From Halolamina pelagica (GTDB lineage Archaea; Halobacteriota; Halobacteria; Halobacteriales; Haloferacaceae): a stretch of DNA of 64,000 bases. The notes beneath the pieces were generated by a model. The model ran no database searches. It saw only the letters and a list, made by a program, of their open reading frames with translations, and was not told the DNA's origin. The stretch spans positions 310,001 through 374,000 of the forward strand of contig NZ_LGUC01000001.1 in assembly GCF_001307315.1 (NCBI RefSeq). The letters run 5' to 3'. Below, piece by piece: positions 10,515 through 19,284 of this stretch; the first letter of the stretch is position 1, and each line of letters opens with the position of its first letter. Both the position numbers and the translations under genes were made by a program.

Positions 10515-10646
10515 GCCCCATCCCTCACGAGACAGTGCCTTATCGGTGTCGCAGCGGCGACCACCGCCGGCACCGGGGCAGGGACCGACCAGTGTGCGGC
10601 CTCGCCGACCCGGCCGCTTTTGCCCGCCCGGCGCCGAGGATTCACC

Positions 10647-11159
10647 ATGCTGGTCGTGCTTTCGGACACGCACGCGACCGAGACCACACGCCTCGTCGGC
10701 GCCGCGGCCGACGCCGTCGCCGACGCCGAGCTGGTGCTCCACGCCGGCGACTTCACCACCGACGCGGTGCTCGACGAGTTCCACGACGTGGCCGCCGACC
10801 TCCGGGCCGTCCACGGAAACCGCGACAGCGACGCGGTGACCGACCGGCTGCCGACGGCGACGACGCTCAGCTACGCCGGCGTCCGGATCGCCGCCACCCA
10901 TCGCCGGCGGGGCGGGACGACCGGGCTGGCGATGTTCGGGCGCGAGCGCGGCGCCGACCTGGTCGTCTCGGGCCACACCCACCGACCGCTCGTCGACCAG
11001 GAGGGGGCGGTGACGCTACTCAACCCCGGGAGCCACGCCGACCCGCGGGGTGCGAGACAGTCCTTCGCCGTGCTCGAACCCACAGACGACGGTCTCTCGG
11101 GGCGATTGGAGACGGTCGATGGCACCGTGTTCGAGCGTTTCGACGTCGAGAACGAGTAG
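10647..11159 (+). CDS. Metallophosphoesterase, YfcE/MJ0936-type phosphodiesterase
   Basis: 170 residues with the full two-metal signature in order: LSDTHA (D and H), HAGDFTT (GD), VHGNRDS (GNxD), ATHRRRGG (the motif IV histidine) and VSGHTHRP (GHTH). It hydrolyses phosphodiesters or phosphomonoesters; the natural substrate is unknown. The start ATG at 10647 follows a CTTTTGCC element about 28 nt upstream. It is divergent from the CDF gene and followed by a hairpin. Confidence 0.92.
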   Translation: MLVVLSDTHATETTRLVGAAADAVADAELVLHAGDFTTDAVLDEFHDVAADLRAVHGNRDSDAVTDRLPTATTLSYAGVRIAATHRRRGGTTGLAMFGRERGADLVVSGHTHRPLVDQEGAVTLLNPGSHADPRGARQSFAVLEPTDDGLSGRLETVDGTVFERFDVENE

Positions 11160-11160
11160 T

Positions 11161-11174
11161 GCCCTGCACAGGGC
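11161..11174 (+). terminator. Hairpin after the phosphoesterase
   Basis: GCCCTG and CAGGGC pair around a 2-nt loop starting 2 nt after the phosphoesterase stop codon. It could be a transcript end. There is no T-run immediately after it. Confidence 0.35.
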
Positions 11175-11259
11175 GAGTGGAGGGCCGAAGCAGGGACACC
11201 CGATCGTTGGGGTGGACTCGACAAAGTAGTTAGGTAAACACAAAGAGCCGTTTTAGCGA

Positions 11260-11273
11260 CCGGTCCCGACCGG
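11260..11273 (-). terminator. Hairpin after the MutS-family gene
   Basis: CCGGTC and GACCGG lie directly after the MutS-family stop codon. An outer GAGCCG/CGGCTC pair extends the structure, and on the minus strand AAAACGG follows. It is a plausible terminator. Confidence 0.4.
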
Positions 11274-11274
11274 C

Positions 11275-13245
11275 TCAGAACTTCTCGAGCAGGTCACGGT
11301 AGAAGCCGGACTCGGTCTCGTCGGCCAGCTTCTCGACGATGAGTTCGGGCGTCGAGCGCGCGAGGTGGTCTTTCTTCGGCGAGCGGTCGACCCGGAGCTC
11401 GCCGTCGACCAGCCCGACCGCCTCGATGCCGTCGACGGCCACCTCGAAGCCGGCGGCCTCCCGGATGCCGTCGGCGAGGTGAGAGACGAACACGGCGCTC
11501 GCCCCCTGTTCGTCGAGCGCTTCGAGGATGCCGGCGATGATTTTCGCCGAGGCGCCGGGTTCGGTGATCGACTCGAGCTCGTCGACGAGCACGAGCCGAC
11601 CCGTGGCGCCCTCGACGAGGTCGCCGAACTCACGGAGCGTGCTCTCGAACGCGCCGGCGTCGAGCGTGCCCTGTGACTTGGCGTAGTAGTGCAGTTCCGA
11701 GACGCGGCCGACCCGCGCGCCCTCGGCGGGCACGGGCAGGCCCATGTGTGCGAGCACGACGATCAACCCCACCAGATCCAGCGTCGACGTCTTCCCGCCG
11801 GAGTTCACCCCGGAGAGCAGCGTCACGCCCGAAACGCCGTAGTCGACGGGATCGACTTCGCCGAACGGCACGTCGAGCAGCGGCGAGCGGCCGCCCTCGA
11901 TCTCGAACCCCTCGCCCGCGAGCGTCGGCATCACGCAGTCGAAATCGCGGGCGAACCGCGACACCGCCAGCTCCACGTCGAGTTCGAGCGCGGCATCGAC
12001 CATCGCTTCGACGGGCGCTCGGAGCTCCCGGAGTTCGGCCGCCAGCTCCGTCTCCAACTGGTTCGCGCGCCGGTCCCGATCGGCCGTGAGCTCGGTTCGT
12101 AGTCGGGAGACCGCCTCCTCGTTGTGCTCCAGCGGGAAGGCGGGTTCGCCGCCGAAGACGCGTTCGACGAACTCCGCCTCCCCCGCATCGAGGTCGAGAC
12201 TGTCGACGACGTGCTCGCGAGCTAATGCGACGGCCTGGTCGTAGTCGTCGGCCAACTCCCGGGAGAGCAGCGAGTCGACGCGGGCGCCCTGCTCCACCAG
12301 CGAGAGGAAGTCGGTGCCCTCGATGGTCACGTCCCGCTCGCCGATGGCGTCCCGGAGGTGGTCGTTCCCGACCGACTCCGCGGTGCTCACGGCGGCGTCG
12401 AGATCGTCGACGGCGATCGAGAGCCGTTCGAGCTCCTCGTCGCCGACGATGCCGCCGTCCTCGTCCACGCGGTCGAGCGCCGCACGCAGCGAGTCGATGT
12501 CGCAGTCGGGCTCGGTCCCGGCGGCGTCGTGGACCGCGGCGGCCGCCAGCAGGCGGTCGCGGTTCTCAGCGAAGAAGCTGAGCGTGCGCTCCGGGACGAA
12601 CTCCTCGGGGTGCTCCAGCGCGTCGGGCACTACGCGCACGTCGCCCTCCACGTCGATACCCGCGAACTCGGCGTCGAGCACGTACACCGTGGAGTACGAG
12701 CGACCGAGTTCGCCGAGTTCGCGGCGCTCGTCGATCACTTCGACGGGGAGTTCGGGGAGCGCGTTCTTCGCCTCGGCGTAGCGCTCAGCGTCGGTAGTCG
12801 CGATACAGCGCTCCCGGACCCGGATCCCCTCCGCCGGTTCGAGCGGTTCGACGCCGTCGAGCGCGTCGAGGATTGCCGGCTCGGGATCGCGCTTCATTGC
12901 CGTCGTCGCGAAGCTGCGGACCTCCTCGATGCGGGACTGTTCGGTGCTGGGGAAGAACGTCTCCAGTCGCTTCTCGCCGTACGTCGTGACGGCACGGTCC
13001 TGCAGCAGGCCGAGCGCGTCGTCGTAGATCTCCCGCGCCCGGTCGGTGGCGAGGAAGCCGCCGTCGTCGCCGTGCTCCCGGCGGATCGCGCCGCGGGCGA
13101 TCGCCGCGGCGCGGCCCTCGGTGATCGCCGGCGAGCGGGCGATCGCCGCCACGTCGCCCCGTCGGAGCGCCTCGTCGGCGTCGTCGAGTTCGGCCAGCGA
13201 GGCGGCCGTCTTCTCCCCTACCCCCGGGATGGCCGTGAACTCCAT
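11275..13245 (-). CDS. MutS-family ATPase with N-terminal HhH (MutS5/MutS2-like)
   Basis: 656 residues. The N-terminus MEFTAIPGVGEKTAASLAEL is a helix-hairpin-helix DNA-binding motif. The centre is helical core/lever with a coiled segment (about 400-440). The C-terminus is the MutS ATPase: SGVNSGGKTSTLD (Walker A), LVLVDELESITEPGASAK (Walker B and signature) and VFVSHLADGI. The mismatch-reading domain I of classical MutS is not evident, which points to the MutS2/MutS5 branch that acts on recombination structures and not on mismatches. No Smr nuclease domain is seen. The frame is intact, with an AAAAG promoter element about 27 nt upstream. Confidence 0.88.
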   Translation of the reverse strand: MEFTAIPGVGEKTAASLAELDDADEALRRGDVAAIARSPAITEGRAAAIARGAIRREHGDDGGFLATDRAREIYDDALGLLQDRAVTTYGEKRLETFFPSTEQSRIEEVRSFATTAMKRDPEPAILDALDGVEPLEPAEGIRVRERCIATTDAERYAEAKNALPELPVEVIDERRELGELGRSYSTVYVLDAEFAGIDVEGDVRVVPDALEHPEEFVPERTLSFFAENRDRLLAAAAVHDAAGTEPDCDIDSLRAALDRVDEDGGIVGDEELERLSIAVDDLDAAVSTAESVGNDHLRDAIGERDVTIEGTDFLSLVEQGARVDSLLSRELADDYDQAVALAREHVVDSLDLDAGEAEFVERVFGGEPAFPLEHNEEAVSRLRTELTADRDRRANQLETELAAELRELRAPVEAMVDAALELDVELAVSRFARDFDCVMPTLAGEGFEIEGGRSPLLDVPFGEVDPVDYGVSGVTLLSGVNSGGKTSTLDLVGLIVVLAHMGLPVPAEGARVGRVSELHYYAKSQGTLDAGAFESTLREFGDLVEGATGRLVLVDELESITEPGASAKIIAGILEALDEQGASAVFVSHLADGIREAAGFEVAVDGIEAVGLVDGELRVDRSPKKDHLARSTPELIVEKLADETESGFYRDLLEKF

Positions 13246-13337
13246 TCAGGCCGGGGTTCCGCGCCATCGCTCAAAAGCGTGTGGTTCGGCAGGGGCCGCG
13301 ACGACGGCCTTTTGCCCGGCGGGTCGGAACTCCCGCC

Positions 13338-14204
13338 ATGTCCCTCGACGCGAAACTGGCCGCCGCTCGCGACGACCTCGCCGACCGGGACGGCGTGCTC
13401 GTCGCCTTCTCGGGTGGGGTCGACTCGAGCGTCGTCGCGGCGCTGGCCCACGACGCGCTGGGCGACGACGCCGTCGCCTGCACCGCCAGAAGCGAGACGC
13501 TGCCGGAGGCGGAGCTGTCCGAAGCCAAGCGGGTGGCCGAAGAGATCGGTATCCGCCACGAGATCGTGACGTTCTCCGAACTCGATGACCCACAGTTCGT
13601 CGCCAACGACGGCGATCGGTGTTACCACTGCCGGACGATGCGACTCGACCGGATGTACGAGGCCGCCGACGAGCTCGGGATCGGAACCGTCTGTGACGGG
13701 ACTAACGCCGACGACACCGACGGCGGGCACCGACCCGGCCTGCAAGCCGTCGACGAACTCGACGTGACCTCGCCGCTGCTGGCTCACGGGCTCACGAAGG
13801 CGGACGTGCGGGAGGCCGCCGAGCGGTACGACCTCTCGGTCGCCGACAAGCCCTCGATGGCCTGTCTCTCCTCGCGGATCCCGACCGGGCTGAAGGTGAC
13901 CGAGGAGAAGCTCACCCGCATCGAGCGGGCGGAGGCGCTGCTCCGGGAGTGGGGGTTCTCCCAGTTCCGCGTGCGAGACCACGACGGGCTCGCCCGCATC
14001 GAGGTGGGCGCAGACGAGCTCGACGTCGCACTCGATCCGGACTTCGCGGCGGCTGCCCGGGACCGGCTCACCGAGATCGGGTTCGATCACGTCACGCTCG
14101 ATCTGGAAGGGTACCAGACCGGGAGCGTGAGCCCCGAGAACGAAGCGGGAGCGGAGTCGTCGGTCGAGGACGTACTCGCCGCCGACTACCCCACTGGCGA
14201 GTAG
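13338..14204 (+). CDS. larE: LarE-type ATP-dependent sulfur transferase
   Basis: 288 residues. The PP-loop AFSGGVDSSVVAAL near residue 25 binds ATP and adenylylates the substrate. CYHCRTMR and KPSMACLSSRIPTG are family hallmarks, the latter containing the cysteine at the position used as sacrificial sulfur donor in Lactobacillus LarE. LarE makes the sulfur groups of the nickel-pincer cofactor of lactate racemase. No larB, larC or larA is in this window, so the role here could be another thiolation. Start ATG 13338-13340, with CCTTTTGCC about 28 nt upstream. Confidence 0.88.
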   Translation: MSLDAKLAAARDDLADRDGVLVAFSGGVDSSVVAALAHDALGDDAVACTARSETLPEAELSEAKRVAEEIGIRHEIVTFSELDDPQFVANDGDRCYHCRTMRLDRMYEAADELGIGTVCDGTNADDTDGGHRPGLQAVDELDVTSPLLAHGLTKADVREAAERYDLSVADKPSMACLSSRIPTGLKVTEEKLTRIERAEALLREWGFSQFRVRDHDGLARIEVGADELDVALDPDFAAAARDRLTEIGFDHVTLDLEGYQTGSVSPENEAGAESSVEDVLAADYPTGE

Positions 14205-14264
14205 TCCACGCTCGTCGCGAATCCCGTCGCCGTTAAGTGATTACCCCGCATCTCTTCGGCCAAG

Positions 14265-14596
14265 ATGGGGGATCGACTCGTGCGGGCCGGCACCGTACTC
14301 ACGGGGTTCGTCGGCGTCGCACTCGTCGTGTTCGGGGGTATCGCGTCCAGTACGGGACCGGGACGGTCGATGAGCTGCTGTCGCTGGGCTTTCTCGCCGT
14401 GGCCGTCGTCGCGAGCTACCGCTCGCTGGCGGTTCACGCCGGATCGCGAGTGAACGCCCTGGGGAACACCGCACTCTTTCTCGGCGCGGCGGCGGCCTAC
14501 GGCGGCGGCGTGAACTTCGGGATCGGGCCGGTCGCGACGGCCGGGCAGGCGCTGTTCCTGATCGCCGTCACCTACTTCGTGCTCCGGCTGTACTGA
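14265..14596 (+). CDS. Small membrane protein of unknown function, frame broken once
   Basis: A short protein with about three or four hydrophobic helices (GTVLTGFVGVALVVFGG, LLSLGFLAVAVVASY, ALFLGAAAAYGGG, ALFLIAVTYFVLRLY). The frame breaks at the G5 run 14334-14338. One more G gives VVFGGYRVQYGTGTVDELL and a continuous protein of about 110 residues. I do not recognise a family. It follows larE by 60 bp on the same strand and may share its transcript. Confidence 0.6.
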
Positions 14597-14731
14597 TCGA
14601 CGCCGTCGCTCGAGAGGGGCTGACAGGCGGCGCGACTGCTCGCCGACGGACTGCCGCTCTCCCGCCTCCCCGTCGGCGCCGGGGATCAGATCACGGGGAC
14701 GCTGGTCGCGCTCTGGTACTTGAAAAGTGGG

Positions 14732-15184
14732 CTACCCCTCGACGTTGCGGAGCGTCGCCGCCACGTCGTGCGGCGTCGAACCGGGCGCGTCATCGACGCG
14801 GTGGTCCGGCACGAAGATCGGTACGGGATTCGCGCGGAGCGCGGTCCTGACGGTGCCGGCGTCGCCCTCGTCGTCCGGGTTCAGGTTCGCCATGTGGGCG
14901 ACTTGCCGGGTGGTTCCGGTCTCGCCGTAGGGGATCTGGCAGACCGCATTCAGCACCGCGCGCTGGTCGGTCGGGACGGTGATCGCCACGTCCACGTCCG
15001 CGAAGTCGTCTTTCTCGCCGTCGAGGTAGTCGAACACGCGGTCCAAGATCGGGTGGTCCGGGTCGGCGTCACCCGGGATCTCGTCGGGGAACGACACGTC
15101 GATCACCTGGCTGCTGGCGACCGCGATCTGGACGGGCCGCCCGAGTGCGGGCGACTCCCGCGCGAAGATGCCGGCGTCTTCCAT
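14732..15184 (-). CDS. MGMT/alkyltransferase-like protein lacking the acceptor cysteine
   Basis: 150 residues, start ATG 15182-15184. The C-terminal half matches the DNA-binding and active-site domain of O6-alkylguanine-DNA alkyltransferases: VCQIPYGETGTTRQVAHMA is the helix-turn-helix segment, and ALRANPVPIFVPDHRV is the active-site motif, normally PCHRV. Here Asp127 (codon 14804-14806) replaces the alkyl-accepting Cys, so direct repair of O6-alkylguanine by the standard mechanism is excluded. By analogy with bacterial and yeast ATL proteins, which also lack the Cys, it may flag lesions for another pathway; that is inference. It is divergent from the trp operon with a 104-bp gap. Confidence 0.82.
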   Translation of the reverse strand: MEDAGIFARESPALGRPVQIAVASSQVIDVSFPDEIPGDADPDHPILDRVFDYLDGEKDDFADVDVAITVPTDQRAVLNAVCQIPYGETGTTRQVAHMANLNPDDEGDAGTVRTALRANPVPIFVPDHRVDDAPGSTPHDVAATLRNVEG

Positions 15185-15269
15185 CGTCACGAACGACGCC
15201 GTACGGCGCCTTGAACCCGGCGGCGGCGCCCGGGGCGGGGGCCGGGTTCGCAAGCCTTTTGAACAGTTC

Positions 15270-15285
15270 CGTACATTAGTGTACA
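15270..15285 (+). promoter_or_regulatory. Operator-like TGTACA pair in the trp promoter
   Basis: CGTACA (15270-15275) and a perfect TGTACA (15280-15285) lie one helical turn apart. Together they form the inverted repeat GTACA-TTAG-TGTAC, ending 3 nt before the trpC ATG. A CCTTTTGAAC element at about 15254-15263 would be the TATA region. TGTACA is the TRP-box consensus of TrpY in Methanothermobacter. Use by a regulator here is inference. Confidence 0.5.
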
Positions 15286-15288
15286 AGT

Positions 15289-16047
15289 ATGGACAGCAGA
15301 GAGGAGATGGCCCCCGCCGTGCGCTCCATCCTCGACGCCGCACGGGAGCGCTCCGGTGGCGCATCACGGGTCACCGTCGACGACGCTCGGTCGCTCCCGG
15401 CGGCCGTTGGGGCCGCCGAGGCCGACGGCCGGACGCCCGTCGTGGCCGAAGTGAAGCCGACGAGTCCGACCACGGCCGGCGAGACCGAGCGCGATCCGGT
15501 CGAGCTGGCCGAGGAGATGGTCGCCGGCGGCGCCGCCGCGCTCTCGGTACTGACCGAACCCGAGCATTTCGGCGGGTCGATCGAGAACTACCGGCGCGTC
15601 CGCGAGGCCGTCGACGTGCCGGTCCTGCGCAAAGATTTCCTGCTGGAGGAGGCCCAGTTGGACGCGGTCGCGGCGGACGTGGTGCTGCTGATCGCCCGCT
15701 TCCTGGGGGACGACCTCGCGGCGATGCTCGAGGCCGCCCGGGACCGCGGGATGCAGGTGCTCGTCGAGGTCCACAGCGCGGACGAACTCGAGCGAGCAGT
15801 CGACGCCGGCGCGGAGATCATCGGCGTCAACAACCGCGATCTGACCGAGTTGGAAGTCGACCTGGACACGTTCGAGGCGGTCGCGCCCGCCGTGCCGGAT
15901 TCGGCGACGCTGCTCGCCGAGTCCGGCATCTCGACGACTGCGGACGCGCGACGGATGCGCGAGGCGGGCGCGGACGGCCTGCTCATCGGCACCGCTATCA
16001 TGGACGGCGACCCACGTGAGAACACGACACAGTTCGTCAACGCATGA
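15289..16047 (+). CDS. trpC: Indole-3-glycerol phosphate synthase
   Basis: 252 residues, TIM barrel. It converts carboxyphenylamino-deoxyribulose phosphate to indole-3-glycerol phosphate, the fourth step of tryptophan synthesis. Motifs in order are [11 protein letters not shown] (catalytic Lys), [11 protein letters not shown] (catalytic Lys), [30 protein letters not shown] and [10 protein letters not shown] (phosphate binding). First gene of trpC-trpB-trpA. Its stop overlaps the trpB start by 4 bp (ATGA), which implies translational coupling. Confidence 0.97.
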   Translation: MDSREEMAPAVRSILDAARERSGGASRVTVDDARSLPAAVGAAEADGRTPVVAEVKPTSPTTAGETERDPVELAEEMVAGGAAALSVLTEPEHFGGSIENYRRVREAVDVPVLRKDFLLEEAQLDAVAADVVLLIARFLGDDLAAMLEAARDRGMQVLVEVHSADELERAVDAGAEIIGVNNRDLTELEVDLDTFEAVAPAVPDSATLLAESGISTTADARRMREAGADGLLIGTAIMDGDPRENTTQFVNA

Positions 16048-17326
16048 GTTCTGATTCAGCTACCGACGGGAAGTTCGGGGAGTACGGGGGCCAGTACGTG
16101 CCCGAGGCGCTGATGCCCGCCATCGAGGAGCTGCGGGACGCCTACGAGCGCTACGTGCTGGAAAACGAGGACGGCTTCATGGACGAGTTCCGGGAGCGAC
16201 TGCGCCAGTTCGGCGGGCGGTCGACGCCGCTACAGCACGCCGACCACCTCTCGGCGCGCTACGGTCGCGAGATCTACCTCAAGCGCGAGGACCTGCTCCA
16301 CGGCGGCGCACACAAGCTCAACAACGCGCTGGGGCAGGTGCTGCTGGCGAAGTACATGGGGAAAGAGCGCATCGTCGCCGAAACCGGCGCGGGCCAGCAC
16401 GGCACCGCGACGGCGATGGCCGCGGCCCACCTCGACATGCCCTGCGAGATCTACATGGGCGAGACCGACATTCAGCGCCAGCGCCCCAACGTGTTCCGGA
16501 TGCGCATCAACGGCGCCGAGCTCAACCCCGTCACCGCGGGCCGAGGCACCCTGAAGGAGGCCATCAGCGAGACGATGCGGGACTGGGCGACCAACGTCGA
16601 CGACACCCACTACGTCGTCGGCAGCGTCGTCGGCCCCGCGCCGTTCCCGGAGATGGTCCGGGAGTTCCAGTCGGTCATCAGCGAGGAAGCCCGGCAGCAG
16701 TCGAAAGACCAGTTCGGCACGCTGCCGGACTCGGTCGTCGCCTGCGCCGGCGGCGGCTCGAACACGATGGGCGCGTTCGCTCGGTTCGTCGACGACACGG
16801 ACGTGAGCCTGCTAGCCGTCGAGGCCGGCGGCTCCTCGCTCGCCGTCGACGAGGAGGAGGGTGTCGCCCCCAACTCCGCCTCGCTCTCGACGGGCGGGCA
16901 GGGCGTCCTCCACGGCGCCCGGACGAAGGTGCTGCAGGACGAGTGGGGCCAGATCGTCGAGTCCCACTCCGTCTCCGCAGGCCTTGACTACGCCGGCGTC
17001 GGCCCCGAACTCGCCTACCTCGTCGACGAGGGTCGCGTCTCGGCGGTCAACGTCGACGACGACGCCGCGCTGGAGGCGTTCCACCGGCTCTCTCAAGAGG
17101 AAGGGATCATCCCCGCCCTCGAGAGCTCCCACGCGCTGGCGTACCTGGAGGAGCAGCTCGGCCCTGACGCCGACCCCGACGAGGCGGCCGCCGACGCCCT
17201 CGGCGACCGCATCGTCGTCAACCTCTCCGGCCGGGGCGACAAGGACCTCGAAACCGTCATCGAGGAGACCGACAAGCGCGAGATTCCGAACGCGCCGGAC
17301 ATGAGCGAGTTCGCGGGGGACTATGA
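16044..17326 (+). CDS. trpB: Tryptophan synthase beta chain, end of frame affected by a missing base
   Basis: PLP enzyme joining indole and serine. It starts with [20 protein letters not shown]. The PLP lysine is in [36 protein letters not shown] follows, and the phosphate-binding [10 protein letters not shown] is present. As written, the frame reads through into trpA. One extra G in the G5 run 17315-17319 makes the protein end MSEFAGGL with TGA 17324-17326. That TGA overlaps the trpA ATG in the usual ATGA coupling. The apparent TrpB-TrpA fusion is therefore an artefact. Confidence 0.95.
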
Positions 17327-18194
17327 GCCGGCTGCCGGCGGCGTTCGACGCCGACGACCCGGCGTTCATCCCCTACCTCGCGGTCGGCGACCCGGACCTC
17401 GCGGCCTCGAAGGCCTACGTCGAAGCCCTCGTCGAGGGCGGCGCCGACTGCGTCGAACTCGGCCTGCCGTTCTCGGAGCCGATCGCGGAGGGGCCGACGA
17501 TCCAGAAGGCGGTCGTGCGGTCGCTCTCGGGCGGTATCACCCCGAGGCGTACTTCGAGTTCGTCGACGACCTCGAGGTGGACGTGCCGCTGGTCTGTATG
17601 ACGTACTACAACCTCATCTTCCGCTACGGCGCCGACTCCGGCACCGCCGCGGGCGAGGGCGACTACACCGCGCCCGGCCCGCGCCCGTTCGTCGAACGCG
17701 CCGCGGAGGTCGGCATCGACGGCTTCGTCGTCCCGGACCTCCCCGCGGAGGAGGCCGACGCCCTCCGCGAGGCCTGCGACGAGTTCGGCCTCGACCTCGT
17801 GTTCATCGTCGCGCCGACGACGACCGAGAGCCGCCTCGACACGATCCGCGAGCAGGTCTCGGGCTACGTGTACGTGCAGGCCCGCATGGGCGTCACCGGC
17901 GCCCAGACCGACGTGTCCGACCAGACCGCCGAGAGCCTCGCCCGGATCGCCGACTGGGACGTGCCCAAGGCGGTCGGCTTCGGCATCTCCACGGGCGACC
18001 ACGCCGCCCGCGTCGTCTCGGCGGGCGCCGACGGCATCATCGTCGGCTCCGCGCTCGTGGACATCGTCGCCGACGGCGTCGAGAACGACCGCGCCACCGC
18101 CGCCGTCGCCGACGACCTGCGTGAGAAAGCCCGCGAACTGAAGGAGGGTGCCCGCCGCGGCGCCCGTGAATCGCCGGAAGCGGAAGGGCAATAG
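17323..18194 (+). CDS. trpA: Tryptophan synthase alpha chain, frame broken once
   Basis: TIM-barrel subunit that cleaves indole-3-glycerol phosphate and channels indole to TrpB. Motifs: [30 protein letters not shown] (catalytic Glu/Asp region), [23 protein letters not shown], and [14 protein letters not shown] with [11 protein letters not shown] (phosphate sites). The frame breaks at the C4 run 17540-17543. One added C restores [20 protein letters not shown]. Start at the ATGA overlap with trpB. Family length about 290 after repair. Confidence 0.95.
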
Positions 18195-18268
18195 GGAGCG
18201 ACGGAGCGCAACTCTCAAGCCCCGGTTGCCACAGAGTAGCACACCACCGAGGACGTAGCTCGCTCACC

Positions 18269-19075
18269 ATGACACGACTCACACCCACCGACGCCGGCAG
18301 AGCCGCACGACTCGATCGCCTCTCGACGGACGGCAACGTCCTGATGGTGCCGATGGACCACGGCATCACCATGGGCGCCGTCCAGGGGCTGGCCGACATC
18401 GAATCGACCATCGACGCCGTCACCCGCGGCGGCGCCGACGCCGTGTTGACCCAGAAGGGGATCGCCCCCCGCGTCCACCCGAACAAGAACGGTGCGGGCT
18501 ACGTGGTCCACCTCAACGCCTCGACCACCATCGGCCCGGACGAGGACGACAAACGCGTGACCGGCACCGTGAAGGAGGCCGTCCAGGCCGGCGCCGACGC
18601 CGTCTCGCTCCACCTCAACGTCGGCAGCAAGTATGAGCCCAAACAGATCGAGCAGTTGGCCGCGGTCACCGAACAGGCCCGCGAGTTCGGCATGCCCGTG
18701 CTGGCGATGACGTACGCCCGCGGCGAGGGCGTCGACAGCACGGATCCCGAGTCGCTCGGTCACGCAGTCCGACTGGGCGAGGAACTCGGCGCAGATCTAG
18801 TGAAGACGGGCTACTCCGGCGACGCCGACTCCTTCGAACGCGTCGTCGAGTCGACGGAGCTGCCGGTGCTCATCGCCGGCGGGAGCAAGGGGACGAACCG
18901 CCAGACCGTCGAGATGGTCCGCGGGGCGATGGACGCCGGCGCCAGCGGGGTGTCGATGGGGCGGAGCATCTTCCAGCACGAGCGACCGGAAGCGATCGCG
19001 AGTGCCGTCTCGGCGGTCATCCACGACGACGCCGACGTGGACGCGGCGCTGGACGCGGGCGGGTTCGAGGACTGA
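18269..19075 (+). CDS. 2-amino-3,7-dideoxy-D-threo-hept-6-ulosonate synthase (AroA', class I aldolase family)
   Basis: 268-residue TIM barrel of the archaeal FBA/DeoC class I group. VPMDHGITMG holds the conserved Asp-His near the N-terminus. ADLVKTGYSGD carries the Schiff-base lysine, and LIAGGSKG plus GVSMGRSIFQ are the phosphate sites. In archaea lacking the DAHP route, this enzyme condenses a ketose phosphate with aspartate semialdehyde to start 3-dehydroquinate synthesis. Its place 74 bp after trpA supports the aromatic role. A plain fructose-bisphosphate aldolase is the alternative. Confidence 0.87.
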   Translation: MTRLTPTDAGRAARLDRLSTDGNVLMVPMDHGITMGAVQGLADIESTIDAVTRGGADAVLTQKGIAPRVHPNKNGAGYVVHLNASTTIGPDEDDKRVTGTVKEAVQAGADAVSLHLNVGSKYEPKQIEQLAAVTEQAREFGMPVLAMTYARGEGVDSTDPESLGHAVRLGEELGADLVKTGYSGDADSFERVVESTELPVLIAGGSKGTNRQTVEMVRGAMDAGASGVSMGRSIFQHERPEAIASAVSAVIHDDADVDAALDAGGFED

Positions 19076-19284
19076 GCGGCGCGGTCACCAGGCCAGCGCG
19101 GTTGTAGCGAACGCCGACGTTCCGTTGCTGCGGCACATCGAGGCGGTGCGCTCGACACGATCAGTGCACTCGATACAGTCGAGCAGGCGGCCACCACGTC
19201 AGCAGGCGCTACTGGGGTGGGGCAGATAAACACCCGCACCTGTGGGCGTCAAGACCCAACCCGCCGGAGCACGGATCATCATCC

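Noticed and set aside
13338..14596. A nickel-pincer (lar) operon
   Set aside because: Only larE is present. No larA, larB or larC is encoded nearby, and the next gene is a small membrane protein.
16044..18194. Apparent TrpB-TrpA fusion protein
   Set aside because: The joining stretch is out-of-frame trpA sequence. One missing G at 17315-17319 and one missing C at 17540-17543 explain it. With them, normal trpB and trpA with an ATGA overlap appear.
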